Of a DNA stretch of 64,000 nt, positions 9,801 to 19,157 are shown piece after piece. The notes beneath the pieces are model-generated. The model saw only the letters and a list, made by a program, of their open reading frames with translations, ran no database searches and was not told the DNA's origin. The translations under genes and the position numbers were made by a program. This DNA is from CAXBOO01 sp963977425 (GTDB lineage Bacteria > Bacteroidota > Bacteroidia > Flavobacteriales_D > Luteibaculaceae). Location of the stretch: positions 62,001-126,000 of the forward strand of contig CAXBOO010000002.1 of assembly GCA_963977425.1 (NCBI GenBank). Direction: 5' to 3'. Position 1 is the first letter of the stretch; each line of letters begins with the position of its first letter.

Positions 9801-11459
9801 ATCACCTTCAGCACTAGGTATAAAGTCCACACTATTTGTAACCAGTGGATTCCAATCATAAGCAACTCCATTACCTGTTGCTGTAAACTGTACGTCGTTT
9901 CCAAAACAAATAGTGGTGTCATTTGGCACAAACAAAACGATGCTATCCGACTCTATTATAATATCGAATTCCACCTCACAGTCATTGTCGTCCTTAATTT
10001 TCAAGGTATAGTCACCAGGATCCAATTGATCAAAATCACCGACTGTATTGCTTCCTTCTCCTGACAAACTGAATGTATATGGTACTGTACCACCAACAGC
10101 TGTAGCTAACACTTCTCCATCTTTACTATCGATACATTGAGCATCTATTACAGTGGTATCTCCTACAAGTTCATTGGGCTGAGTTAGCACCAAATCATTG
10201 GATTTTACTTCGCATCCATTTGCATCTGTAACGGTTACTTGATAACTACCAATTGGCAAATCATCAATCTTTCGTGTAGTTTGAATTGGCGTTGTATTCC
10301 AACTGTAATTTATTGGCCCATTTGAAGATGAAGCAGTTACTTCTACCTCTCCATCAGACAATCCAAAACAACTAGGGTTCTCTGTAATTTCTGTATTGAT
10401 AACCAAGTCACAGAAATCATCAATCACTTCGCACGTTGCACTGTCTTTACATCCATTCGCATCTGTCACAACCAAGGTGTATATACCACCGGGTAAATTC
10501 GTGATATCGGTTGTGGTTTCTCCATTGCTCCATGCATACGTATATGGTGGTTCACCTCCCGAAACAGTTGACGTAGAAGTTCCATCATCGGCTTTCGGAG
10601 CTGTAACATCAGTACAAAGAGTGGATACATTTAATTTTGTTGGTTCAGTAATAGTAACAGAAATGGTAAAATCTTTAGAACAATTCACCGAATTATCTGT
10701 TACAACACAGGTATATGTGCCTGCAGCTAAACCTGTAGCCGTTTGAGTTGTTTGAACAGGGTTTGTACTCCACACATAGGTATAGTTACCTCCATCGTTA
10801 GGTGGGTAAACTGTAGCCGTACCAGCTTCATCGCCGTTGCAAATAATATTAGAGTTGTCTGCCGAAATACTATCTGGTTCTTGAACAATCTGTTGTGAAA
10901 TATTATCGATTAAGATATTGGTATTTGCCCCTACACTTCTAAGAAGCACATAGTCGTAGTTGGCATTTTGAGGTGAAAATTGAATTTGATGATTTACCCA
11001 ATTATTGTTGTGAGAAGCATCTAAAGTTCCTGTTGTATAAAGCAATTCAGTTAATGCGCATTGTGCTGTACCACCCCAAATCTCTAAATTACCTGGATTG
11101 CCTCTTATTCCAATATCTGGGCAAGTCCCCAAAACCTGAGTTGCAGCATAATCGGGGTTATAAGCAAGCCATAAATCAAATGAATAATTTTTTCCTTTTC
11201 GAAGAGGGCAAGCCAATAATTGACCTAGATATTCTCCATCGGAAAAACCAGCGTAAGAATTACCTTCTTTTGTAGGAGTATTCACACACCACTGCCCTGG
11301 CTGAACATCTGGTGTAAGAGCACATACAGTCCATAAATTTGGCGCTACTCCTGCTCCCGTTGCTCCTTCTAAACCTGGGTTATTGAAATTAATTTGCGCT
11401 GTAGAAACAGTACAAACAAAGGATAAAAAGGCTAATATGGTATAGGATAAGGTTTTCAA
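6870..11459 (-). CDS. T9SS type B sorted multidomain surface protein A (SprB repeats)
   Basis: A 1,529-aa secreted protein. Order: signal peptide (MKTLSYTILAFLSFVCTVSTAQ); a unique N-terminal region of about 170 residues resembling a carbohydrate-binding jelly roll; a long array of SprB-type repeats with the signature (T)YxWS...L.AGxYTxxVTDxxGC; a PKD-like domain (CEPLDVRFELLNAGF, WDMGDGN); and a C-terminal CHU_C/gliding-motility sorting domain (VPSAFSPNNDGINDLF, IFDRWGEELYST, WDGVYR, SGMYVWRMKY, ending VYLLR). The ending predicts export by the type IX secretion system and surface attachment. Residues about 730-1361 are encoded by a tract identical to gene B. A role in adhesion or gliding is inferred. 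Confidence 0.93.
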   Translation of the reverse strand: MKTLSYTILAFLSFVCTVSTAQINFNNPGLEGATGAGVAPNLWTVCALTPDVQPGQWCVNTPTKEGNSYAGFSDGEYLGQLLACPLRKGKNYSFDLWLAYNPDYAATQVLGTCPDIGIRGNPGNLEIWGGTAQCALTELLYTTGTLDASHNNNWVNHQIQFSPQNANYDYVLLRSVGANTNILIDNISQQIVQEPDSISADNSNIICNGDEAGTATVYPPNDGGNYTYVWSTNPVQTTQTATGLAAGTYTCVVTDNSVNCSKDFTISVTITEPTKLNVSTLCTDVTAPKADDGTSTSTVSGGEPPYTYAWSNGETTTDITNLPGGIYTLVVTDANGCKDSATCEVIDDFCDLVINTEITENPSCFGLSDGEVEVTASSSNGPINYSWNTTPIQTTRKIDDLPIGSYQVTVTDANGCEVKSNDLVLTQPNELVGDTTVIDAQCIDSKDGEVLATAVGGTVPYTFSLSGEGSNTVGDFDQLDPGDYTLKIKDDNDCEVEFDIIIESDSIVLFVPNDTTICFGNDVQFTATGNGVAYDWNPLVTNSVDFIPSAEGDQWYVVTATSINGCVAQDSVLLTVEHQADATINSAGPFCTSSVPIQLTSLEPDGVWSGPGVDANGIFSPGVAGQGVHTITYTINGFCPDSKTIDIRVNDTFDAAIDVVSPQCYLNSPFDLTSVTPGGKWYGPGLNSVDSSSALFDPQLAGVGTHKIYHFIGGSCGDLDSLNIDVISPDSAQITMPQDFCPTGLPSGIVATPSGGTWSGTGIMSNGTFDPTMTGSGSFQIKYTPSGVCYVADSLNVTVVDTLRATAQTVNVLCNGDLASVTTTVIGGQTPYSYAWVGDGANTSSTASNQPAGSYDVTVTDNTGCSETVQHIINEPTKLDSTSVSQVTDVSCPSGNDGAIEVYIGGGTPGYAYSISPSGTNNGDGTFSNLTAGSYTITVTDANNCQITATAGVAQPSPIVIAGTPQTAYCNLPNGSVTGVSVTGGTPGASPNYTYLWDNGQTTADLTNVVPGTYVLTVTDGNNCTEQATFIVPNAGGASLVGTMDSVVCFGGSTGKAWVTPSGGQLPYLYRWNSGETTDTIYNKPAGIYNIEVEDGTGCKTNINIEIKEPSKVDVAPVADQTLCYAQIYTTTLSGSNGNGAPYTYTANGVLQTADEYLDSLARTVTVIAYDQYGCASDPTQFSISYLAPLSLQMPLPDSVCPGVEVTKLPIPSGGNGNYSYAWSDGTTTLQNDYTSLLNEGSDSITLTISDGCSPDYTDTTVIYIYSVNDISVLITPPEGCEPLDVRFELLNAGFQNPIWDMGDGNIITDDMVIDYVYPIRGDYPIGLSGRTAEGCPVSANIDTINVYPIPEGEILQSPDRLTSINNLGIFTVRSGNAIDSVYWDLSNLGLSIDQSIQKPYYYEFARDSASYHLSAEIVTIHGCRNWLEYNTFLYLEETVYVPSAFSPNNDGINDLFSVSMSGVRAEGFEILIFDRWGEELYSTTDLQFEWDGVYRQQDLKSGMYVWRMKYVNIHGVSKQLEGRVYLLR
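7377..9272. repeat. Identical 1,896-bp tract, copy in gene A
   Basis: From TCTATCAGGGCTTTGC at 7377 to GGGCAGAGTC ending at 9272 the sequence matches 12072-13967 wherever I compared it, with an offset of exactly 4,695 bp (1,565 codons) and the same reading phase. The encoded peptides and the antisense open frames are also identical. Identity stops abruptly: outside the tract the two genes remain homologous but clearly diverged. This is the signature of recent gene conversion. Confidence 0.95.
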
Positions 11460-11564
11460 GGTTTACTACTAAGGGTGTACGAATTTAATAAATTCATACA
11501 TCAATACTCATAATTACCCAACAAACAGATTCTCACAGTTCTGAAAGCTATAAGCTAAAACCAA

Positions 11565-14500
11565 TTATCTCAGCAAATAAACTCTGCCCGACTCAGATTC
11601 TTGAGTTCCATTAACCGTTTCGAATTCCATTTTCCAGATGTACATTCCGTTCATCAATTCTTTCAATCGGTAGACACCGTCCCATTGAAAATTCACATCC
11701 TCTGTTGAGAACAATTCCTCACCCCAACGATCGTAAATGGCTAATTTGAAGTTTTCAGCCTTAACACCAATGGTTTCAACAAAAAACAAATCATTGACTC
11801 CATCGCCATTAGGTGTAAACGCTGACGGCGCATAAATGATGTTCTCGCTGAATACTCTAAATGGTTTAAAAATGGTATTACGACATCCTTTATTGGATAC
11901 AATTTCTGCTTCTAAGAAATAATTTGAAGTATCTCTAGCAAATTCATATGTCAACACTTGTCCTTCAGTAGTGAAGATACTTTGCTGATATTGCTGTAAA
12001 TTCCAGTAAATAGAATCCAAAATGGTTTCTGATCTTACTTTAAAGAGACCTAAATTATTGATGACCGTAATTCTATCAGGGCTTTGCAATATCTCACCTT
12101 CAGGTATCGGGTACACATTGATGGTATCGATGTTAGCGCTTACTGGGCAGCCTTCTGCCGTTCTTCCACTCAATCCTATTGGGTAATCGCCTCTGATTGG
12201 ATACACATAATCTATCACCATGTCATCCGTGATGATGTTGCCATCGCCCATATCCCATATTGGATTCTGAAATCCTGCATTCAATAGCTCAAATCGTACA
12301 TCCAATGGCTCGCACCCTTCTGGCGGTGTAATCAATACCGAAATATCGTTTACTGAGTAGATGTAAATAACCGTCGTATCGGTATAATCTGGTGAACAAC
12401 CATCTGATATCGTTAGCGTTATGCTGTCTGATCCTTCATTCAATAAACTTGTATAATCGTTCTGCAATGTCGTTGTTCCGTCTGACCATGCATAGCTATA
12501 GTTGCCATTTCCGCCACTTGGTATTGGTAATTTTGTTACCTCAACTCCTGGACATACTGAGTCGGGCAATGGCATCTGCAATGACAAAGGCGCTAAATAG
12601 CTAATTGAAAACTGTGTCGGATCTGATGCACATCCATACTGGTCGTACGCTATTACCGTTACCGTTCTCGCTAAACTATCCAAATACTCATCGGCCGTTT
12701 GCAATACGCCATTGGCAGTGTACGTATATGGTGCTCCGTTTCCGTTTGAACCACTTAACGTTGTAGTGTAAATCTGGGCATAGCATAACGTTTGATCCGC
12801 TACTGGTGCTACATCTACTTTACTTGGTTCTTTAATTTCTATGTTGATGTTGGTCTTACAACCTGTTCCATCTTCTACCTCAATATTGTAAATCCCTGCT
12901 GGCTTATTGTATATCGTATCGGTTGTTTCTCCACTATTCCATCTGTACAAATAAGGCAATTGACCGCCTGATGGTGTTACCCACGCTTTTCCAGTGCTGC
13001 CGCCAAAACAGACTACAGAATCCATTGTTCCTACCAAACTTGCTCCTCCGGCGTTTGGCACTATAAATGTCGCCTGTTCAGTACAGTTGTTTCCGTCCGT
13101 TACCGTAAGCACATATGTTCCTGGCACTACATTCGTTAAGTCCGCTGTCGTTTGACCGTTATCCCACAAGTAAGTATAATTTGGACTTGCTCCTGGTGTT
13201 CCTCCTGTTACGCTTACTCCCGTTACACTTCCATTAGGTAAATTACAGTATGCCGTTTGTGGAGTTCCTGCAATAACAATTGGGCTTGGTTGTGCTACAC
13301 CTGCAGTAGCTGTAATCTGGCAATTGTTTGCATCGGTAACAGTAATGGTATAACTGCCCGCCGTTAAATTACTGAACGTTCCGTCTCCATTGTTTGTTCC
13401 CGAAGGACTGATAGAATATGCATAGCCCGGAGTTCCGCCTCCTATGTAAACTTCTATTGCTCCATCGTTGCCTGAAGGACAGCTTACATCCGTTACTTGC
13501 GATACCGATGTACTATCCAATTTCGTTGGTTCGTTGATGATATGCTGTACCGTTTCACTGCAACCTGTATTATCCGTAACCGTTACATCGTAACTTCCGG
13601 CTGGTTGATTGCTTGCTGTACTGCTCGTATTGGCGCCATCTCCTACCCAGGCATATGAATAAGGTGTTTGTCCTCCAATAACCGTTGTTGTTACACTCGC
13701 TAAATCGCCATTGCACAATACATTCACTGTTTGCGCTGTAGCTCGCAATGTATCCACTACCGTTACATTCAACGAATCCGCTACATAACACACTCCCGAA
13801 GGCGTGTATTTTATTTGAAAACTTCCTGAACCTGTCATAGTAGGATCAAATGTCCCGTTTGACATAATCCCTGTTCCTGACCATGTTCCTCCCGATGGCG
13901 TGGCAACTATACCCGATGGTAAGCCCGTAGGACAAAAATCTTGAGGCATCGTGATTTGGGCAGAGTCGATTGCTGTTACAACAATATCTAAACTATCCAA
14001 TTCTCCACACGATCCTTCTATTAAATGATACACTTTGTGTGTACCCGAGCCCGCTGACATTGGATCAAAAACTGGACTTGTACTGTCTGGCGAACTGATT
14101 CCGGGTCCATACCATTTACCCCCTGGATTAACAGATGTAAGTGTAATAGAACCATCCAACGGACACAAGGGTTGTACCGGATTGATATCGGCTTGAAAAC
14201 TTGAATTTACTTGAACAACTATTTCTCCATGGCTTATGCAAGGGTAGCCGAAATCGTACGTAATGGTATGCGTACCAGAACCTGCAGCAATCGGATCAAA
14301 CAAACCATTATTATCGACTCCTATTCCTGCCCAAGTACCACCTGCATCAATAAACGGAATTTGTGTAGCCGCATCACCAATGCAAAATGGACCAATCTGA
14401 CTTATCGTAGCATCTTTCATACCTGACACATCGTTGTGTATTTCAGCAGTATCTTTTGCAGGGCAGCCATTAGCATCCGTCATGGCGTATTCGTAAATAC

Positions 14501-16472
14501 CAGCGAACAATGAATCTGTTTGAAGGTCCACTCCACCTTCAGGCGTCCATAAACCTTGATTGTACGGTAATGTTCCTCCAGTAACTTCAGCAATGGCCAA
14601 ACCATTTTTATTACCACATTCAGATGGTTTCAATTCTTCGGCAAGAACAACTAGTTCATCATCTGGTTCTAATAAAGTTGTATCCAAATCGAGTGTACAT
14701 CCATTCAAATCGACAATACGAACAGCATAATCGCCTTCAGCAATATTGGCAATTGGATTGCCCAAAGTCATTGGGTTTGTATCCCAAATAAAACTATCGA
14801 TAGGTGTTGCTGATGCTACATTCACAAAAATAGATCCCGTACTATCGTACTTGCACAAAATATCTACCGTGGTTAACACCGCTTCTACGGGTGCATGTAC
14901 ATCTATTAATATATCTTCTGTAAGGATACAGCCGTAATCGTTTTCAGCCGTAACAGTATACAACACAGCGCTATCCAATACAGTAAAAAATGGTGAAGGT
15001 CCAGAAGTACTGCTTATACCTGTAGTATTCGGCGTCCAAGTGTACGTTATAAAGCCTGGCGTCGAAAAATCTTTGATTTCGGTAATGTAGCCTTCGCAGG
15101 CAATGGTATCGATTGGGTTTGGTAGTTTTTCAGCTGCCACATTTACAGTTACAGAATCCATTATGCTACACGTTTTGTCGGAAACGGTATAGTAATACGT
15201 GGTAGTATCTGTAGGGTAAGCTAAAGGATTGTTGCAAGTAGTACAGCTTAATCCTGTACCAGGAGTCCAGTTGTAACTGTAATTGGCGTTGAATTGTGTT
15301 TCAAGTTGTACGGTATCACCGTAACATAAAAATTGCTCATCAATTGGATCAACAAGTAATTCTTCGATGGTTATGGTTTGACATATAATCTCTGTTAAAT
15401 CACAAGGATCAAGCACACATATTTCAACCGTTTCACCTGCATCCAAAACAATATCAGTTAATGGCAGAACAGTAATTGAAGCCGTTGTAGTACCTGCCAA
15501 AACGGTTACGGAGTCAGGAAAATCTCTAAAGTCAACACCTCTTGTGGCTGTACCATTTACCGTAATTGGAAAAGAATAGTCTCGTGTTAAGGTTTGGCTA
15601 ATTTCAAATACAAATTCCGCACTATCGCATTGCTCATACACCCTTCCACCTGCAAGCGTACCTGAAACTATTGGGTTATCTAAATCTACGCCGATTGAAA
15701 CCAATGAATTTTCTTTAATAAGAACCGACGAATCATAAATACCATCACCACCATCAGCAATAGCTAAAGTCATATGATAGATAGAGCACGGTTTCACATT
15801 TATTGGAGCTGTTTGCAGAACAGTTGTGTAACCATCATAAATAAAGTCAGTTACAGGCATATTATTTTCAATATAGAATTGAACGTTCGCGGGAAAAACA
15901 TCATTAATTGTCTTTATTGTAACAGGATCATTAGTTCCAGGTACTAATCCAATATTTTGATTTCCGACAATACCAGGACCAGAAACAAAAAATGCGAATG
16001 CATCATTGTAATTACCTGTAACAAATTCAGGATATTCTTCTGACGCAAATATGTATTCAAATTTAAACTGTGATGATGTAGCCTCCAAATCAAATTCTAG
16101 AATACATCTATCAAATGTATCATCTCCTGCAATTGTTGCAAGCGGTCCATAACCGGGAGCGCCATTGTTTGTTGATGCATTCGTAACACCCAAAAAACCA
16201 CCTGTTCCAACAACATCATCAATATCCCCAGTACTCATTATAACACCTGCCCCAAGATTGAGGTTAACATTATTCTCGTCAAAAAAACCAACCGCTGCTG
16301 TTGGACATTGTAAGGAGGCGTTTGTAACGACAATACCATTACCAGCAATACGAGCAGCCAAAGTTGCAGCTACATTGTTTTTCACTACTGTAACCTGACC
16401 AAGTACTATCTGAGTTGAGAGTATGAAAAATGCAAAGTAAAAAACTAGTGAAAGAGGGTATCTTTTATGCAT
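11565..16472 (-). CDS. T9SS type B sorted surface protein B (choice-of-anchor L)
   Basis: A 1,635-aa secreted paralogue of gene A. It has a signal peptide (YPLSLVFYFAFFILSTQIVLG), then a choice-of-anchor-L type domain (about residues 25-260: NLGAGVIMSTGDIDDVVG, FKFEYIFASEEYPEF, NDAFAFFVSGPG), a Calx-beta-like segment (GTATRGVDFRDFPDSVTV, LDAGETVEICV), Ig/PKD-like and SprB repeats, and the C-terminal sorting domain (APSAFTPNGDGVNDLFFV, IYDRWGEELFST, ending GRVYLLR). Residues about 836-1467 are identical to gene A. The N-terminal third is unrelated to gene A, so the two would present different tips on the same stalk. It lies 105 bp upstream of gene A. Confidence 0.94.
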   Translation of the reverse strand: MHKRYPLSLVFYFAFFILSTQIVLGQVTVVKNNVAATLAARIAGNGIVVTNASLQCPTAAVGFFDENNVNLNLGAGVIMSTGDIDDVVGTGGFLGVTNASTNNGAPGYGPLATIAGDDTFDRCILEFDLEATSSQFKFEYIFASEEYPEFVTGNYNDAFAFFVSGPGIVGNQNIGLVPGTNDPVTIKTINDVFPANVQFYIENNMPVTDFIYDGYTTVLQTAPINVKPCSIYHMTLAIADGGDGIYDSSVLIKENSLVSIGVDLDNPIVSGTLAGGRVYEQCDSAEFVFEISQTLTRDYSFPITVNGTATRGVDFRDFPDSVTVLAGTTTASITVLPLTDIVLDAGETVEICVLDPCDLTEIICQTITIEELLVDPIDEQFLCYGDTVQLETQFNANYSYNWTPGTGLSCTTCNNPLAYPTDTTTYYYTVSDKTCSIMDSVTVNVAAEKLPNPIDTIACEGYITEIKDFSTPGFITYTWTPNTTGISSTSGPSPFFTVLDSAVLYTVTAENDYGCILTEDILIDVHAPVEAVLTTVDILCKYDSTGSIFVNVASATPIDSFIWDTNPMTLGNPIANIAEGDYAVRIVDLNGCTLDLDTTLLEPDDELVVLAEELKPSECGNKNGLAIAEVTGGTLPYNQGLWTPEGGVDLQTDSLFAGIYEYAMTDANGCPAKDTAEIHNDVSGMKDATISQIGPFCIGDAATQIPFIDAGGTWAGIGVDNNGLFDPIAAGSGTHTITYDFGYPCISHGEIVVQVNSSFQADINPVQPLCPLDGSITLTSVNPGGKWYGPGISSPDSTSPVFDPMSAGSGTHKVYHLIEGSCGELDSLDIVVTAIDSAQITMPQDFCPTGLPSGIVATPSGGTWSGTGIMSNGTFDPTMTGSGSFQIKYTPSGVCYVADSLNVTVVDTLRATAQTVNVLCNGDLASVTTTVIGGQTPYSYAWVGDGANTSSTASNQPAGSYDVTVTDNTGCSETVQHIINEPTKLDSTSVSQVTDVSCPSGNDGAIEVYIGGGTPGYAYSISPSGTNNGDGTFSNLTAGSYTITVTDANNCQITATAGVAQPSPIVIAGTPQTAYCNLPNGSVTGVSVTGGTPGASPNYTYLWDNGQTTADLTNVVPGTYVLTVTDGNNCTEQATFIVPNAGGASLVGTMDSVVCFGGSTGKAWVTPSGGQLPYLYRWNSGETTDTIYNKPAGIYNIEVEDGTGCKTNINIEIKEPSKVDVAPVADQTLCYAQIYTTTLSGSNGNGAPYTYTANGVLQTADEYLDSLARTVTVIAYDQYGCASDPTQFSISYLAPLSLQMPLPDSVCPGVEVTKLPIPSGGNGNYSYAWSDGTTTLQNDYTSLLNEGSDSITLTISDGCSPDYTDTTVIYIYSVNDISVLITPPEGCEPLDVRFELLNAGFQNPIWDMGDGNIITDDMVIDYVYPIRGDYPIGLSGRTAEGCPVSANIDTINVYPIPEGEILQSPDRITVINNLGLFKVRSETILDSIYWNLQQYQQSIFTTEGQVLTYEFARDTSNYFLEAEIVSNKGCRNTIFKPFRVFSENIIYAPSAFTPNGDGVNDLFFVETIGVKAENFKLAIYDRWGEELFSTEDVNFQWDGVYRLKELMNGMYIWKMEFETVNGTQESESGRVYLLR
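12072..13967. repeat. Identical 1,896-bp tract, copy in gene B
   Basis: Partner of 7377-9272 in direct orientation. Just beyond its edges the proteins differ: on one side RITVINNLGLFKVRSETILD in gene B versus RLTSINNLGIFTVRSGNAID in gene A; on the other GGKWYGPGISSPDSTSPVF versus GGKWYGPGLNSVDSSSALF. Only the interior has been homogenised. Confidence 0.95.
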
Positions 16473-16632
16473 ACAAGTGGTTATTCAAGGGTAAGGACAG
16501 CAAATTACTCATATCGTTGCCCTAGGCTTTTCATCCCACAGCTCTAACAATTCACAATTGGATGAAGTGACACAAAAATCGGATAAACGTATTAAGCAAA
16601 ACCTTACTTTCGCACACAAACAAAATTGCTTC

Positions 16633-18573
16633 ATGAGCACAATAAACATTACACTTCCTGATGCTTCTATTCGTACAGTTAGCGCAGGAACTACAGCTAT
16701 GGACATTGCCCTTAGCATTAGCGAAGGTCTTGCCCGCAACGTATTAGCAGCCGACATCAACGGCGAAATCTGGGATGCAACCCGTCCTATCCTAACCGAT
16801 TCTGACCTAAAATTACTTACCTGGAAAGACGACGATGGAAAAAACACCTTCTGGCACTCATCGGCTCACTTATTGGCCGAAGCCGTACAAGAATTTTATC
16901 CAAATGCGAAATTTGCTATTGGACCTCCAGTTGAAAACGGGTTTTATTACGACATCGACTTTGGCGACGATACTTTCTCTGAAAAAGATTTAGAAAAAGT
17001 TGAAAAGAGAATGATAGAACTCGCTAAGCAAAAAAATGCTTTCGAACGTTCAGAAATTTCTAAAGCCGAAGCTCTAAAATATTTCACCGAGACGAAGGAT
17101 GTTTACAAACTAGAACTTATAGAAGGACTAGACGATGGCAGCATCACTTTTTATAAGCAAGGTGCTTTTACCGATTTGTGCCGTGGACCTCACGTACCAC
17201 ATACAGGACATATAAAAGCCATCAAATTGCTTAAAGTAGCGGGCGCTTACTGGCGTGGCGACGAGAAAAACAAAATGTTGACTCGTATTTACGGTATCAC
17301 CTTCCCACAGAGCAAAGAATTAAAAGCCCACTTACACTTATTAGAAGAAGCCAAAAAACGCGACCATAGAAAACTTGGCAAAGAGCTTGGTTTGTTTGCT
17401 TTTTCTGAAAAAGTTGGCGCTGGACTACCTCTATGGTTACCAAAAGGAGCTGCTTTACGCGAGCGTTTGGTAGACTTTATGCGCAAAGCCCAATCTGAAA
17501 TGGGTTACGAAGGCGTTATTACACCACACATTGCCAATAAAGACTTATACGTTTGTTCTGGTCACTACGAAAAATACGGAGCCGATTCATTCCAACCAAT
17601 AAAAACTCCTAACGAAGGCGAAGAGTTTCTTCTGAAACCAATGAACTGTCCGCACCACTGCGAAATTTTCAAAGCCGTTCCACGTAGTTACAAAGAATTA
17701 CCATTGCGATTAGCCGAATTTGGAACCGTTTACCGATACGAGCAATCAGGAGAATTACACGGATTAACCCGTGTAAGAGGTTTTACTCAAGACGACGCTC
17801 ACCTTTTCTGTACCAACGACCAGGTAAAAGATGAATTCAAGAAAGTAATCGACCTTATTTTACATGTATTCAAATCGCTTGGTTTCACTGATTATTTGGC
17901 ACAAGTATCTTTACGCGATCCAAATACGCCAGAGAAATATATCGGTTCTTTAGAAAACTGGGAAAAAGCTGAACGCTCTATCCAAGAAGCCGCTGATGAA
18001 AAAGGCTTACCAACTGTAGTAGAGTATGGAGAAGCGGCATTTTATGGTCCTAAACTAGACTTTATGGTAAAAGATGCCCTTGGAAGAAAATGGCAATTGG
18101 GTACTATACAAGTTGATTACAACCTTCCAGAGCGTTTTGAATTAGAATACACAGGTAGTGACAACCAAAAGCACCGCCCTGTAATGATACACCGAGCACC
18201 ATTTGGATCGCTCGAACGTTTCATCGCTATATTGATAGAACATACGGCTGGAAAATTCCCACTTTGGTTAAACCCAGAACAAGTTGTAGTATTACCAATC
18301 AGCGAAAAGGTTAACAAATATGCCGAGGATTTAATTGGATTGCTAAAAAATTCCGATATTCGCGCCCTTATTGACAACCGAAACGAGAAGATTGGTAAAA
18401 AAATCCGTGAGGCTGAACTCAAGCAAATTCCATTTATGTTGATCATAGGTGAGCAAGAAGCAGAGAACGGCATGGTTTCATTAAGAAAAAAGGGAGAAGG
18501 TGATATTGGAGTGATGTCTGTAGAAGATTTCAAGACCTATATAGCCAAGGCCATAGAACAAGAACTTAACTAA
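16633..18573 (+). CDS. thrS: Threonyl-tRNA synthetase
   Basis: Class II threonyl-tRNA synthetase, 646 aa from ATG 16633 (MSTINITLPDASIRTVSAG), which starts the TGS domain correctly; the open frame continues upstream without homology. Order: TGS, editing domain (HSSAHLLAEAVQEFYPNAKF, later FTDLCRGPHVPHTG), catalytic core and anticodon-binding domain. Zinc ligands are Cys339 (MNCPHHC), His390 (FTQDDAHLF) and His520 (MIHRAPFGS), matching the Cys/His/His set of E. coli ThrRS. It heads the thrS-infC-rpmI-rplT operon and diverges from gene B. Confidence 0.98.
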   Translation: MSTINITLPDASIRTVSAGTTAMDIALSISEGLARNVLAADINGEIWDATRPILTDSDLKLLTWKDDDGKNTFWHSSAHLLAEAVQEFYPNAKFAIGPPVENGFYYDIDFGDDTFSEKDLEKVEKRMIELAKQKNAFERSEISKAEALKYFTETKDVYKLELIEGLDDGSITFYKQGAFTDLCRGPHVPHTGHIKAIKLLKVAGAYWRGDEKNKMLTRIYGITFPQSKELKAHLHLLEEAKKRDHRKLGKELGLFAFSEKVGAGLPLWLPKGAALRERLVDFMRKAQSEMGYEGVITPHIANKDLYVCSGHYEKYGADSFQPIKTPNEGEEFLLKPMNCPHHCEIFKAVPRSYKELPLRLAEFGTVYRYEQSGELHGLTRVRGFTQDDAHLFCTNDQVKDEFKKVIDLILHVFKSLGFTDYLAQVSLRDPNTPEKYIGSLENWEKAERSIQEAADEKGLPTVVEYGEAAFYGPKLDFMVKDALGRKWQLGTIQVDYNLPERFELEYTGSDNQKHRPVMIHRAPFGSLERFIAILIEHTAGKFPLWLNPEQVVVLPISEKVNKYAEDLIGLLKNSDIRALIDNRNEKIGKKIREAELKQIPFMLIIGEQEAENGMVSLRKKGEGDIGVMSVEDFKTYIAKAIEQELN

Positions 18574-18589
18574 TAACTACTTTTTTAAT

Positions 18590-19138
18590 TTGAAAAAAGG
18601 CAAAAGGAAAGAACCGCAAGTACTAAGAGTAAGTGCTTGTAAAATCAATGAAGACATCAGACATCCTGAAGTAAGGGTGGTTGGTGAAAACATTGAACCG
18701 GGAGTATACCCTACAAGAGAAGCGCTACAGATGGCACGTGATGCCGAAATGGACTTAGTAGAAATTACACCATCGGCGAAACCGCCAGTGTGTAGAATTA
18801 CTGACTACAGCAAGTACATTTACGAGCAAAAAAAGCGTCAAAAAGAGCTTAACTCTAAACAAATAAAAGTTGTAGTTAAGGAAGTACGTTTTGGTCCCAA
18901 CACGGATGAGCACGATTTTAACTTTAAGTTAAAGCACGCTAAAAAATTCCTTGAAGAAGGTGCAAAAGTGAAAGCGTTTGTATTTTTTAAAGGCCGTGCA
19001 ATTGTGTACAAAGAACGTGGACAGATTTTGTTATTGAAATTTGCCCAAGCTCTAGAAGATTATGGTGTACTAGAAGCTATGCCAAAATTGGAAGGAAAAA
19101 AGATGATTATTTTCATCAACGCGAAGAAAACTAAGTAG
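18590..19138 (+). CDS. infC: Translation initiation factor IF-3
   Basis: IF-3, 182 aa, prevents premature subunit joining and checks the start codon. The N domain contains INEDIRHPEVRVVGENIEPG and the C domain VKEVRFGPNTDEHDFNFKLK. No ATG lies between the thrS stop and the conserved region; the frame begins with TTG at 18590, 16 nt after thrS. IF-3 genes are known for non-AUG starts that allow autoregulation, since IF-3 discriminates against such codons; the TTG here suggests the same logic. Confidence 0.96.
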   Translation: MKKGKRKEPQVLRVSACKINEDIRHPEVRVVGENIEPGVYPTREALQMARDAEMDLVEITPSAKPPVCRITDYSKYIYEQKKRQKELNSKQIKVVVKEVRFGPNTDEHDFNFKLKHAKKFLEEGAKVKAFVFFKGRAIVYKERGQILLLKFAQALEDYGVLEAMPKLEGKKMIIFINAKKTK

Positions 19139-19157
19139 TAAATATATACGCAACAAC

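Noticed and set aside
12084..13791. Open frames antisense or out of frame inside the two surface protein genes, present in both copies
   Set aside because: They repeat only because the DNA tract is identical; they show no coding features of their own.
7377..13967. CRISPR or satellite array suggested by the large identical tracts
   Set aside because: Two long coding copies, no short regular repeats with spacers and no cas genes.
16509..16847. Minus-strand frame covering the thrS start
   Set aside because: Antisense to the well-supported TGS domain of thrS; low-complexity translation.
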